Shown here: piece by piece, positions 16,278 to 24,560 of the stretch
How the letters are laid out: each line of letters starts with the position of its first letter
Numbering within the stretch: position 1 is the first letter of the stretch
NCBI GenBank assembly: GCA_023423535.1
Contig: JAFAFL010000002.1
Coordinates: 1 to 64,000, forward strand
DNA from: Pseudomonadota bacterium
GTDB lineage: Bacteria; Myxococcota; Myxococcia; Myxococcales; Myxococcaceae
DNA: 64,000 bases
Reading direction: 5' to 3'
Notes under the pieces: generated by a model
Database searches by the model: none
The model's input: the letters and a program-made list of their open reading frames with translations, nothing else
Told to the model about the DNA's origin: nothing
Translations under genes and position numbers: made by a program

Positions 16278-17519
16278 TCAGGAGTACTGCTTGAGCTTCC
16301 GCCACAGCGTGTTGCGCGCCACGCCGAGCACCTCGGCTGCTTCGCCCACCGCGCCACCGCAGGCCTCGAGCACGTAGAGGATGTGAGCGCGCTCCACCTC
16401 CGCGAGCGGCTGTAGCGCGCGGCCCGAAGCGCCCTTCCCCATCAGGCCCGCGGAACCCGCGCCGTTGGGCGTGCCCGCGCCTGCGCCCGCGATTCGGCGA
16501 CCCCGCGCATCGCGCTCCGGCTCGCGCGGCACGAAGCAGGCGCAACCGCCGGAGGGATTGGGCGCCACGATCACCTCCGCGCCCGCGTACACGCCGGCCT
16601 CGGGATCGCTCTCGCAGTTGCTCGAAGACGCGTTCGCGTTCGCGACGTCCGCCTCGCGCAGGGCCACCGCACGCTGCAGTTCGTCGGGCAGGTGCTCGGG
16701 CTCGATCTCTTCGCCGTTGGCCAGCGCGGCGCCGTACTTCACCGCGTTCTGAAGCTCTCGAACGTTGCCGGGCCACAGGTGCGCCTGAAGCATGCGCTCT
16801 GCGGCTCGGGAGAAGCGAAGGGCCCGGACGCCCTCCTCCTGCGCGAGGAACTGGCGCGCGAGCGGGAGGATGTCCTCCACGCGCTCCCGCAGCGGAGAGA
16901 CGTGCAGCGTGAGGACCTTCAGCCGGTAGTAGAGGTCCTCGCGGAACTGGCCCGCGGCCACGAGCGCGGAGAGGTCCCGGTGCGTGGCGCAGACGACGCG
17001 GACGTTGACGACCTTCGGCGCGATCTCGCCCACGCGGCGGACCTCGCCCTCCTGCAGCGCACGGAGCAGCTTTGCCTGCAGCGCGAGCGGCATCTCGCCG
17101 ATCTCGTCGAGGAAGAGCACGCCGCCCTCCGCCGCTTCGAAGAGCCCCTTCCTCGCCTGGTGCGCGCCAGTGAAGGCGCCCCGGCTGTGACCGAAGAGCT
17201 CCGACTCGAGCAGCTCCGCGGGCAGCGCGGCGACGTTCACCGCCACGAACGGGGCATCCCGGCGGGGACTGTTCACGTGCAGCGCGCGGGCGACGACCTC
17301 CTTGCCGGTGCCGCTCTCGCCGAGGATGACGATCGGCGCGTCCGTCTTCGCGAAGCGCGCGGTCCTCGAGAGCAGCGCGCGGGTGGCGGGGCTCGCGCAG
17401 ACCATCCGGTGGCTCTGGCGGGCTGAGGTGACGCTGGGGAGCAGGCCGCACTCCGCACACTTGTCGTGGCTGGGGCTGGGGGCGACGTCGAGCTTCATGG
17501 CGCTCTGTGTTTGCAGCAT
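16278..17519 (-). CDS. Sigma-54-dependent activator of the NO-reductase locus
   Basis: 413 residues. The AAA+ domain is complete: Walker A GESGTGKE, the sigma-54 contact loop GAFTGA, Walker B GGVLFLDEIGEM and the R-finger region. An Fis-type HTH is at the C-terminus (AAEVLGVARNTLWRKL). There is no N-terminal GAF domain like that of NorR; only ~50 residues precede the AAA+ domain, with C21 and C24 as a CAEC pair and C41. The AAA+/HTH linker adds C302, C326 and C328. This may be a short redox- or NO-sensing form. It is divergent from the qNor gene, where a matching -24/-12 promoter is visible, and is the natural activator of both sides. Confidence 0.88.
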   Translation of the reverse strand: MLQTQSAMKLDVAPSPSHDKCAECGLLPSVTSARQSHRMVCASPATRALLSRTARFAKTDAPIVILGESGTGKEVVARALHVNSPRRDAPFVAVNVAALPAELLESELFGHSRGAFTGAHQARKGLFEAAEGGVLFLDEIGEMPLALQAKLLRALQEGEVRRVGEIAPKVVNVRVVCATHRDLSALVAAGQFREDLYYRLKVLTLHVSPLRERVEDILPLARQFLAQEEGVRALRFSRAAERMLQAHLWPGNVRELQNAVKYGAALANGEEIEPEHLPDELQRAVALREADVANANASSSNCESDPEAGVYAGAEVIVAPNPSGGCACFVPREPERDARGRRIAGAGAGTPNGAGSAGLMGKGASGRALQPLAEVERAHILYVLEACGGAVGEAAEVLGVARNTLWRKLKQYS

Positions 17520-17564
17520 GGGTGCCAGCGAGCGCCGGATCGCGTCTGGCCGCCCGCTTCGCGG

Positions 17565-17591
17565 TTCCGATCTGGAAGTTCCACAGTGGAA
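17565..17591. promoter_or_regulatory. Two tandem TTCC-N5-GGAA palindromes (candidate activator sites)
   Basis: The 280-bp gap between the activator and qNor genes contains TTCC-GATCT-GGAA (17565-17577) and the perfect palindrome TTCCAC-A-GTGGAA (17579-17591), with centres 14 bp apart. They lie about 125-150 bp upstream of the sigma-54 promoter, the usual range for enhancer-type sites. The sequence does not match the E. coli NorR GT-N7-AC core, so this would be a different binding specificity. Confidence 0.5.
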
Positions 17592-17714
17592 CGGGAGGAA
17601 CGCGTGGAGCCGGCGCGCCTGCCGGGAGGGCGCTCCGAGGGCCTGAAAGCGACGTGGAACGCGCAGATTTTTCGCGGAGGGCCCTGGAGGATGCCGCAGC
17701 GCGCAAGGCCTGCG

Positions 17715-17730
17715 CGGAACGGGCCTTGCT
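17715..17730 (+). promoter_or_regulatory. Sigma-54 (-24/-12) promoter for the NO reductase gene
   Basis: CGGAACGGGCCTTGCT matches the consensus TGGCACG-N4-TTGC[AT] at all but two positions. The invariant GG (17716-17717) and GC (17728-17729) are spaced exactly 10 bp apart. Transcription would begin near 17741, giving a leader of ~60 nt before ATG 17800. The adjacent GAFTGA activator supports the call. Confidence 0.7.
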
Positions 17731-17799
17731 CAACGGCCGGTGCGAGCGCGCGGCACTCCTCGATAAGCACCAACCTCCTTCCGCAGCGCGCCGAGGGTC

Positions 17800-20121
17800 A
17801 TGAAACACAAGGGACTTTGGCTGACGCTGGGCCTGGTGGTGGTGGGCTCGTTCGCGGTGCTCGGGGCGGAGGGACTGAAGCTCAAGCGCGAGGCGCCGCC
17901 GCTGCCGGGCGAGGTCGTCGCATCCGACGGCACGAAGCTCTTCGATCGCGAGTTCATCCTCGACGGTCAGAACGCGTGGCAGTCCATCGGCGGGCAGCAG
18001 GTGGGCTCGGTCTGGGGCCACGGCGCGTACGTGGCGCCCGACTGGTCGGCGGACTGGCTGCACCGCGAGAGCGTCTATCTGCTCGACAAGTGGGCGCGCG
18101 CGGACGGGCACGGCTCCTTCGAGGCCGCGCCGGAAGAGACGAGGGCCGCGCTGAAGGCCCGGCTGCAGAAGCTCATGCGCACGAACACCTGGGACGCGGC
18201 GACCGACAGGTTGGTGCTGCCGCCGGAGCGGGTGGAGGCCTTCCACGCGGTGGGCGCGCACTTCACCGACGTCTTCCTCAACGGCCGCGCGGAGTACGCG
18301 ATCCCGCCGGGCGCGATGAAGGACCCCGAGAAGCTCCGCGCGATGAACGCGTTCTTCTTCTGGTCGAGCTGGGCGGCGTCCACCAACCGACCCGGGCAGA
18401 CGGTGAGCTACACCCAGAACTGGCCGCACGAGCCGCTGGTGGCGAACACCGCGGTGCCGGGCGCGCTGATGTGGACGTTCATCTCGGTGCTGCTGCTGCT
18501 CGCCGGCGTGGGCGCGCTCGTCTGGTACGTGAGCCGTCAGAAGGATGAGCACGACGAGACGATTCCCGAGCGAGATCCCTTCACCGGCCTCAAGCTCACG
18601 CCGAGCCAGCGCGCGACCTTCAAGTACTTCGCGGTGGTGGGCGTGATGATGCTCGCGCAGGTGGGCCTCGGCATCCTCACCGCGCACTACGGCGTCGAGG
18701 GCCACGCGCTCTTCGGCATCCCGCTGGCGGAGATTCTCCCCTACTCCGTCACGCGCTCGTGGCACACGCAGCTGGGCGTCCTCTGGATCGCCACCGCGTG
18801 GCTCGCCACCGGCCTCTTCGTGGGCCCCGCGGTCACCGGCAAGGAGCCGAAGTACCAGCGCGCCGGCGTGAACTTCCTCTTCGTCTGCCTGCTGATCATC
18901 GTCGCCGGTTCGATGGCCGGTCAGTGGCTGTCGGTGCAGCAGAAGCTCGGCGGGGACGTGTGGTTCTGGCTCGGTCACCAGGGCTGGGAGTACGTGGACA
19001 TCGGCCGCTTCTGGCAGATCTTCCTCTTCGTCGGCCTCTTCGTGTGGCTCTTCCTCACCGCGCGCTCCATCTGGCCCGCGCTGCGTACGCCCTCCGAGCA
19101 CCGCCCGCTGCTCATCCTCTTCGCGCTCTCCGCCGGCGCCATCGCGCTCTTCTACGGCGCGGGCCTCATGTACGGGCAGCGCAGCCACATCAGCGTCGTC
19201 GAGTATTGGCGCTGGTGGGTGGTGCACCTGTGGGTGGAGGGCTTCTTCGAGGTCTTCGCCACCGTGGTCATGTCCTTCCTCTTCGTCCGCATGGGCCTCA
19301 TGCGCGCGAAGGTCGCCACGCCGCTGGTGCTCTTCTCGACGATCATCTTCCTCGCCGGCGGCATCCTCGGGACCTTCCACCACCTCTACTTCAGCGGCAC
19401 CGCGACCTCGATCCTCGCCATCGGCGCTTCGTTCAGCGCGCTGGAGATCGTCCCGCTGGTGCTCGTGGGCCGTGAGGTCTGGCCGCAGATCCGGATGTCG
19501 AAGGCGGGCGGCTGGCTGGCCGACTACAAGTGGCCGATCCTCTTCTTCATCAGCGTGGCCTTCTGGAACCTCGTGGGCGCGGGTGTGTTCGGCTTCCTCA
19601 TCAACCCGCCCATCGCGCTCTACTACATGCAGGGTCTCAACCTGACGCCGCTGCACGGCCACACCGCGCTGTTCGGCGTGTACGGGATGCTCGGCATCGG
19701 CCTCATGCTCTTCTGCCTGCGGCTGATGACGCACGGGCTGCGCTGGAACGAGAAGCTGCTCAAGTGGGGCTTCTGGTCGCTCAACGGTGGCCTGGTGGCG
19801 ATGTCGCTCATGTCGCTGCTGCCCATTGGCCTCTTGCAGACGGCCGCCGCGATCGAGCACGGCACCTGGTTCGCGCGCAGCGCCGAGTTCCTCCAGACGC
19901 CGCTGATGGACACGCTGCGCTGGCTCCGCGCGCCGGGCGACACGCTCTTCGCGGTCGGCATGGGCCTCATCACCTGGTTCGTCATCGGTCTGAAGACGGG
20001 CTGGTCCCTCTCGCCGGTCGGCGGCTCCGAGTCCCAGTCCGACGAGATCCGCACCATCGGCGCCGGTGGCGTGGCCGCGCCGGTCCCCGCCCGGATGGCG
20101 CCGCAGCAGAAGGTGAAGTGA
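17800..20121 (+). CDS. norB: Quinol-dependent nitric oxide reductase (qNor)
   Basis: 773 residues, the normal size of single-chain qNor. An N-terminal membrane helix and a periplasmic NorC-like domain (about 35-225) lead into a NorB-like core with about 12 membrane helices. Haem and FeB histidines are in SWHTQLGVLW, VVHLWVEGFFEV, GTFHHLYF and LHGHTALFGVYG. It lacks a cytochrome-c CxxCH motif, which separates it from cNor. It reduces 2 NO to N2O with electrons from quinol at the inner membrane. No nitrite or N2O reductase genes lie nearby, so detoxification is more likely than full denitrification. A sigma-54 promoter and tandem palindromes lie upstream and a strong terminator downstream. Confidence 0.95.
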   Translation: MKHKGLWLTLGLVVVGSFAVLGAEGLKLKREAPPLPGEVVASDGTKLFDREFILDGQNAWQSIGGQQVGSVWGHGAYVAPDWSADWLHRESVYLLDKWARADGHGSFEAAPEETRAALKARLQKLMRTNTWDAATDRLVLPPERVEAFHAVGAHFTDVFLNGRAEYAIPPGAMKDPEKLRAMNAFFFWSSWAASTNRPGQTVSYTQNWPHEPLVANTAVPGALMWTFISVLLLLAGVGALVWYVSRQKDEHDETIPERDPFTGLKLTPSQRATFKYFAVVGVMMLAQVGLGILTAHYGVEGHALFGIPLAEILPYSVTRSWHTQLGVLWIATAWLATGLFVGPAVTGKEPKYQRAGVNFLFVCLLIIVAGSMAGQWLSVQQKLGGDVWFWLGHQGWEYVDIGRFWQIFLFVGLFVWLFLTARSIWPALRTPSEHRPLLILFALSAGAIALFYGAGLMYGQRSHISVVEYWRWWVVHLWVEGFFEVFATVVMSFLFVRMGLMRAKVATPLVLFSTIIFLAGGILGTFHHLYFSGTATSILAIGASFSALEIVPLVLVGREVWPQIRMSKAGGWLADYKWPILFFISVAFWNLVGAGVFGFLINPPIALYYMQGLNLTPLHGHTALFGVYGMLGIGLMLFCLRLMTHGLRWNEKLLKWGFWSLNGGLVAMSLMSLLPIGLLQTAAAIEHGTWFARSAEFLQTPLMDTLRWLRAPGDTLFAVGMGLITWFVIGLKTGWSLSPVGGSESQSDEIRTIGAGGVAAPVPARMAPQQKVK

Positions 20122-20156
20122 GCCGGTCTCACTGAGCGCAGGTCACGAAGGTCCCT

Positions 20157-20204
20157 GGCCCCGCCTTGCTCTCCGGCCTCCGGAGCAGGGCGGGGCCTCT
20201 TCAT
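20157..20204. terminator. Strong terminator between qNor and the pyrimidine operon
   Basis: A long GC-rich hairpin: GGCCCCGCC pairs with GGCGGGGCC, and inner TGCTC/GAGCA and CCGG pairs follow around a short loop. It is followed on the + strand by a T-rich tract (TCTTCATTT). It lies between convergent genes and could stop transcription from both sides. Confidence 0.75.
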
Positions 20205-20273
20205 TTCTTCGTGCTGACGCTGGCCCGGACGAGGCGGTGACGACGCGCGGTACTGCAGTCGCCTGACGACCGC

Positions 20274-21737
20274 TCAGGCCGCGAGCTTCGACCTCGGCCT
20301 CGGCGAGAGAAGGAGCGTGAGCGCGGTGTAAACGGTCCCTGCGACGAGGAACCCGTTGAACCACGCATAGGTGTACCAGGTGCGCATGAACTCCGGCACC
20401 GCAGCGGCAGCCGCACTCTGTGGGAACGCGGTGGCAACGAAGCCGGGCAGGTTCAGCGAGACCGCGACCATGAGCGCCACGAGCGCGACGGGGTTCACGC
20501 CGCGCGCGTACTCGTAGAGCCCGCCGCGCTTGTAGAGGTCCTCCACCATCAGCGTGCGGCGGCGCAGGAAGTAGTAGTCCACGATCATGATCCCGCCCAC
20601 CGGGCCGAGCAGCGCCGAGTAGCCGATGAGCCACGTGAAGATGTAGCCGCCGGAGGACTCGATCAGCTTCCACGGCAGGATGAATGCGCCGATCACCGCG
20701 GTGATGACGCCACCCATCTTGAAGGTGATGTGCGCGGGCGCGAGGTTCGCGAAGTCGTTCGCGGGAGAGACCACGTTCGCCGCGAGGTTCGTGGACAGCG
20801 TGGCGACCGAGAGCGCGAGCATCGCCAGCAGCGTGACCAGCGGCCCGCCAACGCGACCGAGCAGCGTCACCGGATCCCAGATCGCCTCACCGAAGATGAC
20901 CTGCGTCGCTGACGTCACCGCCACGCCGATGAAGGAGAAGAGGATCATCGTCCCCGGAAGTCCCAGCGCCTGCCCGACCATCTGATCGCGCTGCGACCTC
21001 GCGAAGCGGGTGAAGTCCGGGATGTTCAGCGAGAGCGTGGCCCAGAAGCCGACCATCGCGGTGAGGCCGGGGACGAAGACGGAGAGGAACCTGCCCTCCG
21101 GGATCGTCGAGGCGCGCTCGAGCATCGGCCCGAAGCCGTCCGCCTTCACCACCGCCCACGTGAGCAACGCGAGGCCCACGAGGATGAGGAACGGCGCCGC
21201 CCACAGCTCGAGGAACTTGATGCTCTCGGTGCCGCGGAGAATGAACCAGAGGTTGACCAGCCAGAAGATCGCGAAGCCGAGAAGCTCGCCGGGCTGGATG
21301 CCGATGGCCGCCTTGAAGCCATCACTGGCCAGCGTCTCCGCGAGGCCCGGCGCCATGGCGAGCGTGAGCTGCCACAGCGCGAGCCCGCCGAACCAGGTCT
21401 GGATCCCGAACCAGCCGCACGCCACCAGCGCGCGCAGCACTGCCGGGATGTTCGCTCCGAGCACGCCGAACGACGCGCGGAGAAGTACGGGGAACGGGAT
21501 GCCGTACTTCGTGCCCGCGTGCGCGTTGAGCACGATGGGCACCAGCACGACCACGTTGCCGAGGCCGATGCAGAGCAGCGCCTGCCACCACGACATGCCC
21601 TGATCGATCAGCGACGAGGCCATCATGTAGGTGGGGATGCAGACCGCCATCCCCACCCACAGCGCCACGTAGTGTCCCGTGCGCCAGGTGCGCGCCTCCG
21701 GGCGGGTCGGTGCGAGATCCTCGTTGATCAGCGACAT
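20274..21737 (-). CDS. NCS1 family nucleobase/hydantoin/allantoin permease
   Basis: 487 residues with 12 predicted membrane helices. NCS1 features include YMMASSLIDQGMSWWQAL in helix 1, the GIPFPVLLRASFG stretch, GWFGIQTWFGG in helix 3 (substrate region) and NIPDFTRFA. The family imports uracil, cytosine, hydantoins or allantoin by Na+ or H+ symport. Here it is the last gene of a reductive pyrimidine-degradation operon, 43 bp downstream of preA, so uracil, thymine or a dihydropyrimidine is the probable substrate. Which pyrimidine is carried cannot be told from sequence. Confidence 0.88.
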   Translation of the reverse strand: MSLINEDLAPTRPEARTWRTGHYVALWVGMAVCIPTYMMASSLIDQGMSWWQALLCIGLGNVVVLVPIVLNAHAGTKYGIPFPVLLRASFGVLGANIPAVLRALVACGWFGIQTWFGGLALWQLTLAMAPGLAETLASDGFKAAIGIQPGELLGFAIFWLVNLWFILRGTESIKFLELWAAPFLILVGLALLTWAVVKADGFGPMLERASTIPEGRFLSVFVPGLTAMVGFWATLSLNIPDFTRFARSQRDQMVGQALGLPGTMILFSFIGVAVTSATQVIFGEAIWDPVTLLGRVGGPLVTLLAMLALSVATLSTNLAANVVSPANDFANLAPAHITFKMGGVITAVIGAFILPWKLIESSGGYIFTWLIGYSALLGPVGGIMIVDYYFLRRRTLMVEDLYKRGGLYEYARGVNPVALVALMVAVSLNLPGFVATAFPQSAAAAAVPEFMRTWYTYAWFNGFLVAGTVYTALTLLLSPRPRSKLAA

Positions 21738-21780
21738 GCCGTGGTCCCCCGGGTGCGCGTGGCGTCTTGTCGTGGCGCTG

Positions 21781-23169
21781 CTACCTCGTCTTCATCCGCG
21801 CCTTCTTCGTGGCCTCGAGCCCGCCGGGGATGAAGTCAGTCCCCTTCTGCACGCGGTCATTCCACGTCTCCGGCGCGGCGCCGGTGCGCAGCTCCTTCAT
21901 GGAGATCGTCCCCGGCACCGGACACACGAGCTGACACAGGTTGCAGCCGATGCACTCGTCGGTGTCCACGTACGGCACGCGCGCGCCGGGGGTGCCGGCC
22001 TTCGCGGTGACGACGCGGTTGGGGATCTCCTTCGGCATGTACACGTGACCGGCCGCGCGAGACTCCGCCTCGGTGCGACCGGGGATGTGGATGCACTGGT
22101 GCGCGCCATCCATGCAGGCCGCGTAGCAGAGCTGGCACCCGATGCACTTCTGCTCGTCGATGTCGGCGACGACGCGGAAGGAGAGATCGAGATCGCCCCA
22201 CTCCTTGTACTGCGGCACCGCGAGGCCACGCAGCTCGCTGACCGACTTCATCCCCTTCTCGTCGAGGAAGTCGGAGAGGCCCTCGATCATGTCCTCCACG
22301 ATCCGGTACCCGTAGTGCATCACCGCGGTGCACACCTGCACCGAGGTTGCCCCGAGCGCGATGAACTCCGCCGCATCCCGCCAGTTCGAGATCCCGCCGA
22401 TGCCCGAGTACGTCAGCTTGCGGCAGTCGGGGTGCCTCGTGAGCTGCGACATGAGGTGCAGCGCGATGGGCTTCACCGCCGGGCCGCAGTAGCCGCCGTT
22501 GGAGGACGCGTTGCCCACCTTCGGGAACGGGACCATGTTGTCGAGGTCCACGCCCATGATCGACTTGATCGTGTTGATGAGCGAGATGGCCGGTGCGCCG
22601 CTGCGGAACGCGGCCTCGCCGGCCTCGGTGATGTCGCCCACGTTCGGCGTGAGCTTCACGATCACCGGGGTCTGCGCGTACTCCATCACCCAGCGCACGA
22701 TCTCCTCGAGCACCTTCGGCTCCGAGCCGACCGCGCTGCCCATGCCGCGCTCGCACATGCCGTGGGGACAACCGAAGTTGAGCTCGAGCCCGTCCGCGCC
22801 GGCGTCCTCGGCCTTGCGGATGATCTCCGCCCACTCCTCCTTCGTCTCCACCATCAGCGAGGCGATGACGGTGTGCTTCGGGTAGCGGCGCTTCACCTCG
22901 CGGATCTCCCGGAGGTTCACCTCCAGCGGCCGGTCGGTGATGAGCTCGATGTTGTTGAGCCCCATCAGCTTCATGCCGCCGTAGTCGATGCCGCCGAAGC
23001 GCGACGACACGTTCTGGATCGGGTTGCCCAGCGTCTTCCAGACCGCGCCACCCCAGCCCGCGTCGAACGCGCGCATGATCTGGTCGCCGGTGTTCGTGGG
23101 CGGCGCGGAGGCCAGCCAGAACGGGTTCGGGCTCTTGATGCCGCAGAAGTCGATCGACAGATCCGCCAT
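21781..23169 (-). CDS. preA: NAD-dependent dihydropyrimidine dehydrogenase, PreA subunit
   Basis: 462 residues. A dihydroorotate-dehydrogenase-like FMN barrel (1-~320) has PFWLASAPPT at the start, LNFGCPHGM with the catalytic Cys environment, and GIGGISNWRDA near the phosphate site. Two ferredoxin-type 4Fe-4S motifs follow: CIGCQLCYAAC (about 350) and CIGCNLCQLVCP (about 415). PreA reduces uracil or thymine to the 5,6-dihydro form using electrons passed from PreT. The start is 2 bp after the preT stop, so the two subunits are translationally linked. Length and domain order match E. coli PreA with a C-terminal extension of ~30 residues. Confidence 0.95.
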   Translation of the reverse strand: MADLSIDFCGIKSPNPFWLASAPPTNTGDQIMRAFDAGWGGAVWKTLGNPIQNVSSRFGGIDYGGMKLMGLNNIELITDRPLEVNLREIREVKRRYPKHTVIASLMVETKEEWAEIIRKAEDAGADGLELNFGCPHGMCERGMGSAVGSEPKVLEEIVRWVMEYAQTPVIVKLTPNVGDITEAGEAAFRSGAPAISLINTIKSIMGVDLDNMVPFPKVGNASSNGGYCGPAVKPIALHLMSQLTRHPDCRKLTYSGIGGISNWRDAAEFIALGATSVQVCTAVMHYGYRIVEDMIEGLSDFLDEKGMKSVSELRGLAVPQYKEWGDLDLSFRVVADIDEQKCIGCQLCYAACMDGAHQCIHIPGRTEAESRAAGHVYMPKEIPNRVVTAKAGTPGARVPYVDTDECIGCNLCQLVCPVPGTISMKELRTGAAPETWNDRVQKGTDFIPGGLEATKKARMKTR

Positions 23170-23171
23170 GG

Positions 23172-24560
23172 CTAGTTGCTCCCGATCCCGTTGCCGTTGC
23201 CGTTGCCGTTGCCGAGCTGCCGGTTCATGTCCGCCACGGCGACCTTCGCCTCCGCCGCGGCGTTGACGACCTCCTTGCCGCCGTTGACGCAGTCGCCGCC
23301 GCTCCAGACCTTCGCGTTGCCGGTGCGGTGCGTGCTCTTGTCCACGACGACCCTGCCCTTCGCGTCGAGCTGCACGCCCGGGAACGCGAGCGCCACCTGC
23401 GTCGCGCGGTTCTGGCCAATCGCCACCACCACGAGGTCCGCGGACAGCGTCTCCTCCTGGCCTGCGACCGGCTTGCCGCTCTCGGTGACAGCGAAGCGCA
23501 CGCCTGTCACGCGACCCGACTCGCGCTCCACCGACACCGGCGCGCGGTTCTCCACGAAGCGGACGCCGTCGCGCCGCGCGGCCTCGAGCTCATGGGCATA
23601 GCCGCTCATGTCGCTCTCGCCGCGGCGGTACACCATGTCCACCTGCACGCCCAGCACCGCGAGCTCGTGCGCGATGTCGATGGCCGTGTTGCCACCGCCG
23701 ATCACGATCGCCCGCTTCGCCGCGCCGAGCGTCAACCCCGGCTGCGCCTTGATGCGCTCGATGAGCTCCGTCGCGCCCCACACGCCCGGTCCCTCTTCAC
23801 CGGGGATCCCGAGCGCCGAATCCGCACCGAGCCCCAGCCCGAGGAACACGCCGTCGTACTCGCGGAGCAGCGTTGCCGCACTGACCTGCGTGGGCAGCAG
23901 CGTCGCGTCACCACCCGCCACGATCTCCACGCCCGTGCGCAGCTCGATGCGACCGGGCGCGAGCTGGAGGATCCACTCGATCTCCCGCAGCGCGTCCTCG
24001 CCCTTCATCTTGTACGGCGCGATCCCCAGCGTGTTGAGCCCGCCGGGGATGAGCTTCCGCTCGAAGATCGTGCAGCTGTGTCCTTCGAGCGCGAGCATCC
24101 CCGCCGCCGCAATCGACGCCGGCCCCGAGCCGATGAGCGCGATCCGCTTCCCGGTCGAAGGCTTCGGCTCGAAGAGGCGCGGAGACTTCCCCAGCGTGGT
24201 CTCCACCGCGTAGCGCTGCAGCCTGCCGATCTGGATCGGCTCGCGCTCCCACTGGTTGTACACGCACGAGCCCGCGCAGAGGACCTCCACCGGGCAGGCC
24301 TGCGCGCACGTGGCACCGAGGATGTTCGCGGAGAGGATGGTCCTCGCCGCGCCCTTCACGTTCCCGGTGGCGATCTTCCGGATGAACGTGGGGATGTCGA
24401 TCTCGGTGGGACAGGCCTGGATGCAGGGCGCATCCACGCAGTACAGGCAGCGGTTGGCCTCTGCGAGCGCCTCCGCCTGATCGTAGGGAGGCTTCTTGTC
24501 CTCGAAGCGTTCCTCGAGCCTCCCCGGCGGCAGCGCCGTCACAGGGCTGGGCCTTCTCAT
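23172..24560 (-). CDS. preT: NAD-dependent dihydropyrimidine dehydrogenase, PreT subunit
   Basis: 462 residues. The N-terminal Fe-S domain carries CLYCVDAPCIQACP and a second Cys set (CAQACPVEVLCAGSC). An FAD-binding domain (ALIGSGPASIAAA) and an NAD(P)H domain (VIGGGNTAID) follow, as in the glutamate-synthase small-subunit family. PreT takes electrons from NADH and feeds PreA. The ATG at 24560 overlaps the aminotransferase stop (ATGA), showing coupling. The C-terminus ends in a Gly-Asn repeat encoded by four CCGTTG hexamers, which is not part of the family core. Confidence 0.93.
   Translation of the reverse strand: MRRPSPVTALPPGRLEERFEDKKPPYDQAEALAEANRCLYCVDAPCIQACPTEIDIPTFIRKIATGNVKGAARTILSANILGATCAQACPVEVLCAGSCVYNQWEREPIQIGRLQRYAVETTLGKSPRLFEPKPSTGKRIALIGSGPASIAAAGMLALEGHSCTIFERKLIPGGLNTLGIAPYKMKGEDALREIEWILQLAPGRIELRTGVEIVAGGDATLLPTQVSAATLLREYDGVFLGLGLGADSALGIPGEEGPGVWGATELIERIKAQPGLTLGAAKRAIVIGGGNTAIDIAHELAVLGVQVDMVYRRGESDMSGYAHELEAARRDGVRFVENRAPVSVERESGRVTGVRFAVTESGKPVAGQEETLSADLVVVAIGQNRATQVALAFPGVQLDAKGRVVVDKSTHRTGNAKVWSGGDCVNGGKEVVNAAAEAKVAVADMNRQLGNGNGNGNGIGSN
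23188..23211. repeat. CCGTTG hexamer x4 inside preT
   Basis: Four perfect tandem CCGTTG units encode alternating Gly-Asn at the PreT C-terminus. Unit gain or loss would keep the reading frame. Confidence 0.9.

Noticed and set aside
16273..19860. A 1195-codon open frame on the minus strand through the qNor gene
   Set aside because: It is antisense to a clear qNor gene. Its translation is His/Arg/Glu-rich low-complexity, as expected from the complementary frame of GC-rich coding DNA.
17800..20121. Calling the reductase a cytochrome-c NorB with a separate NorC
   Set aside because: The single 773-residue chain includes its own periplasmic domain and lacks CxxCH, which fits qNor.
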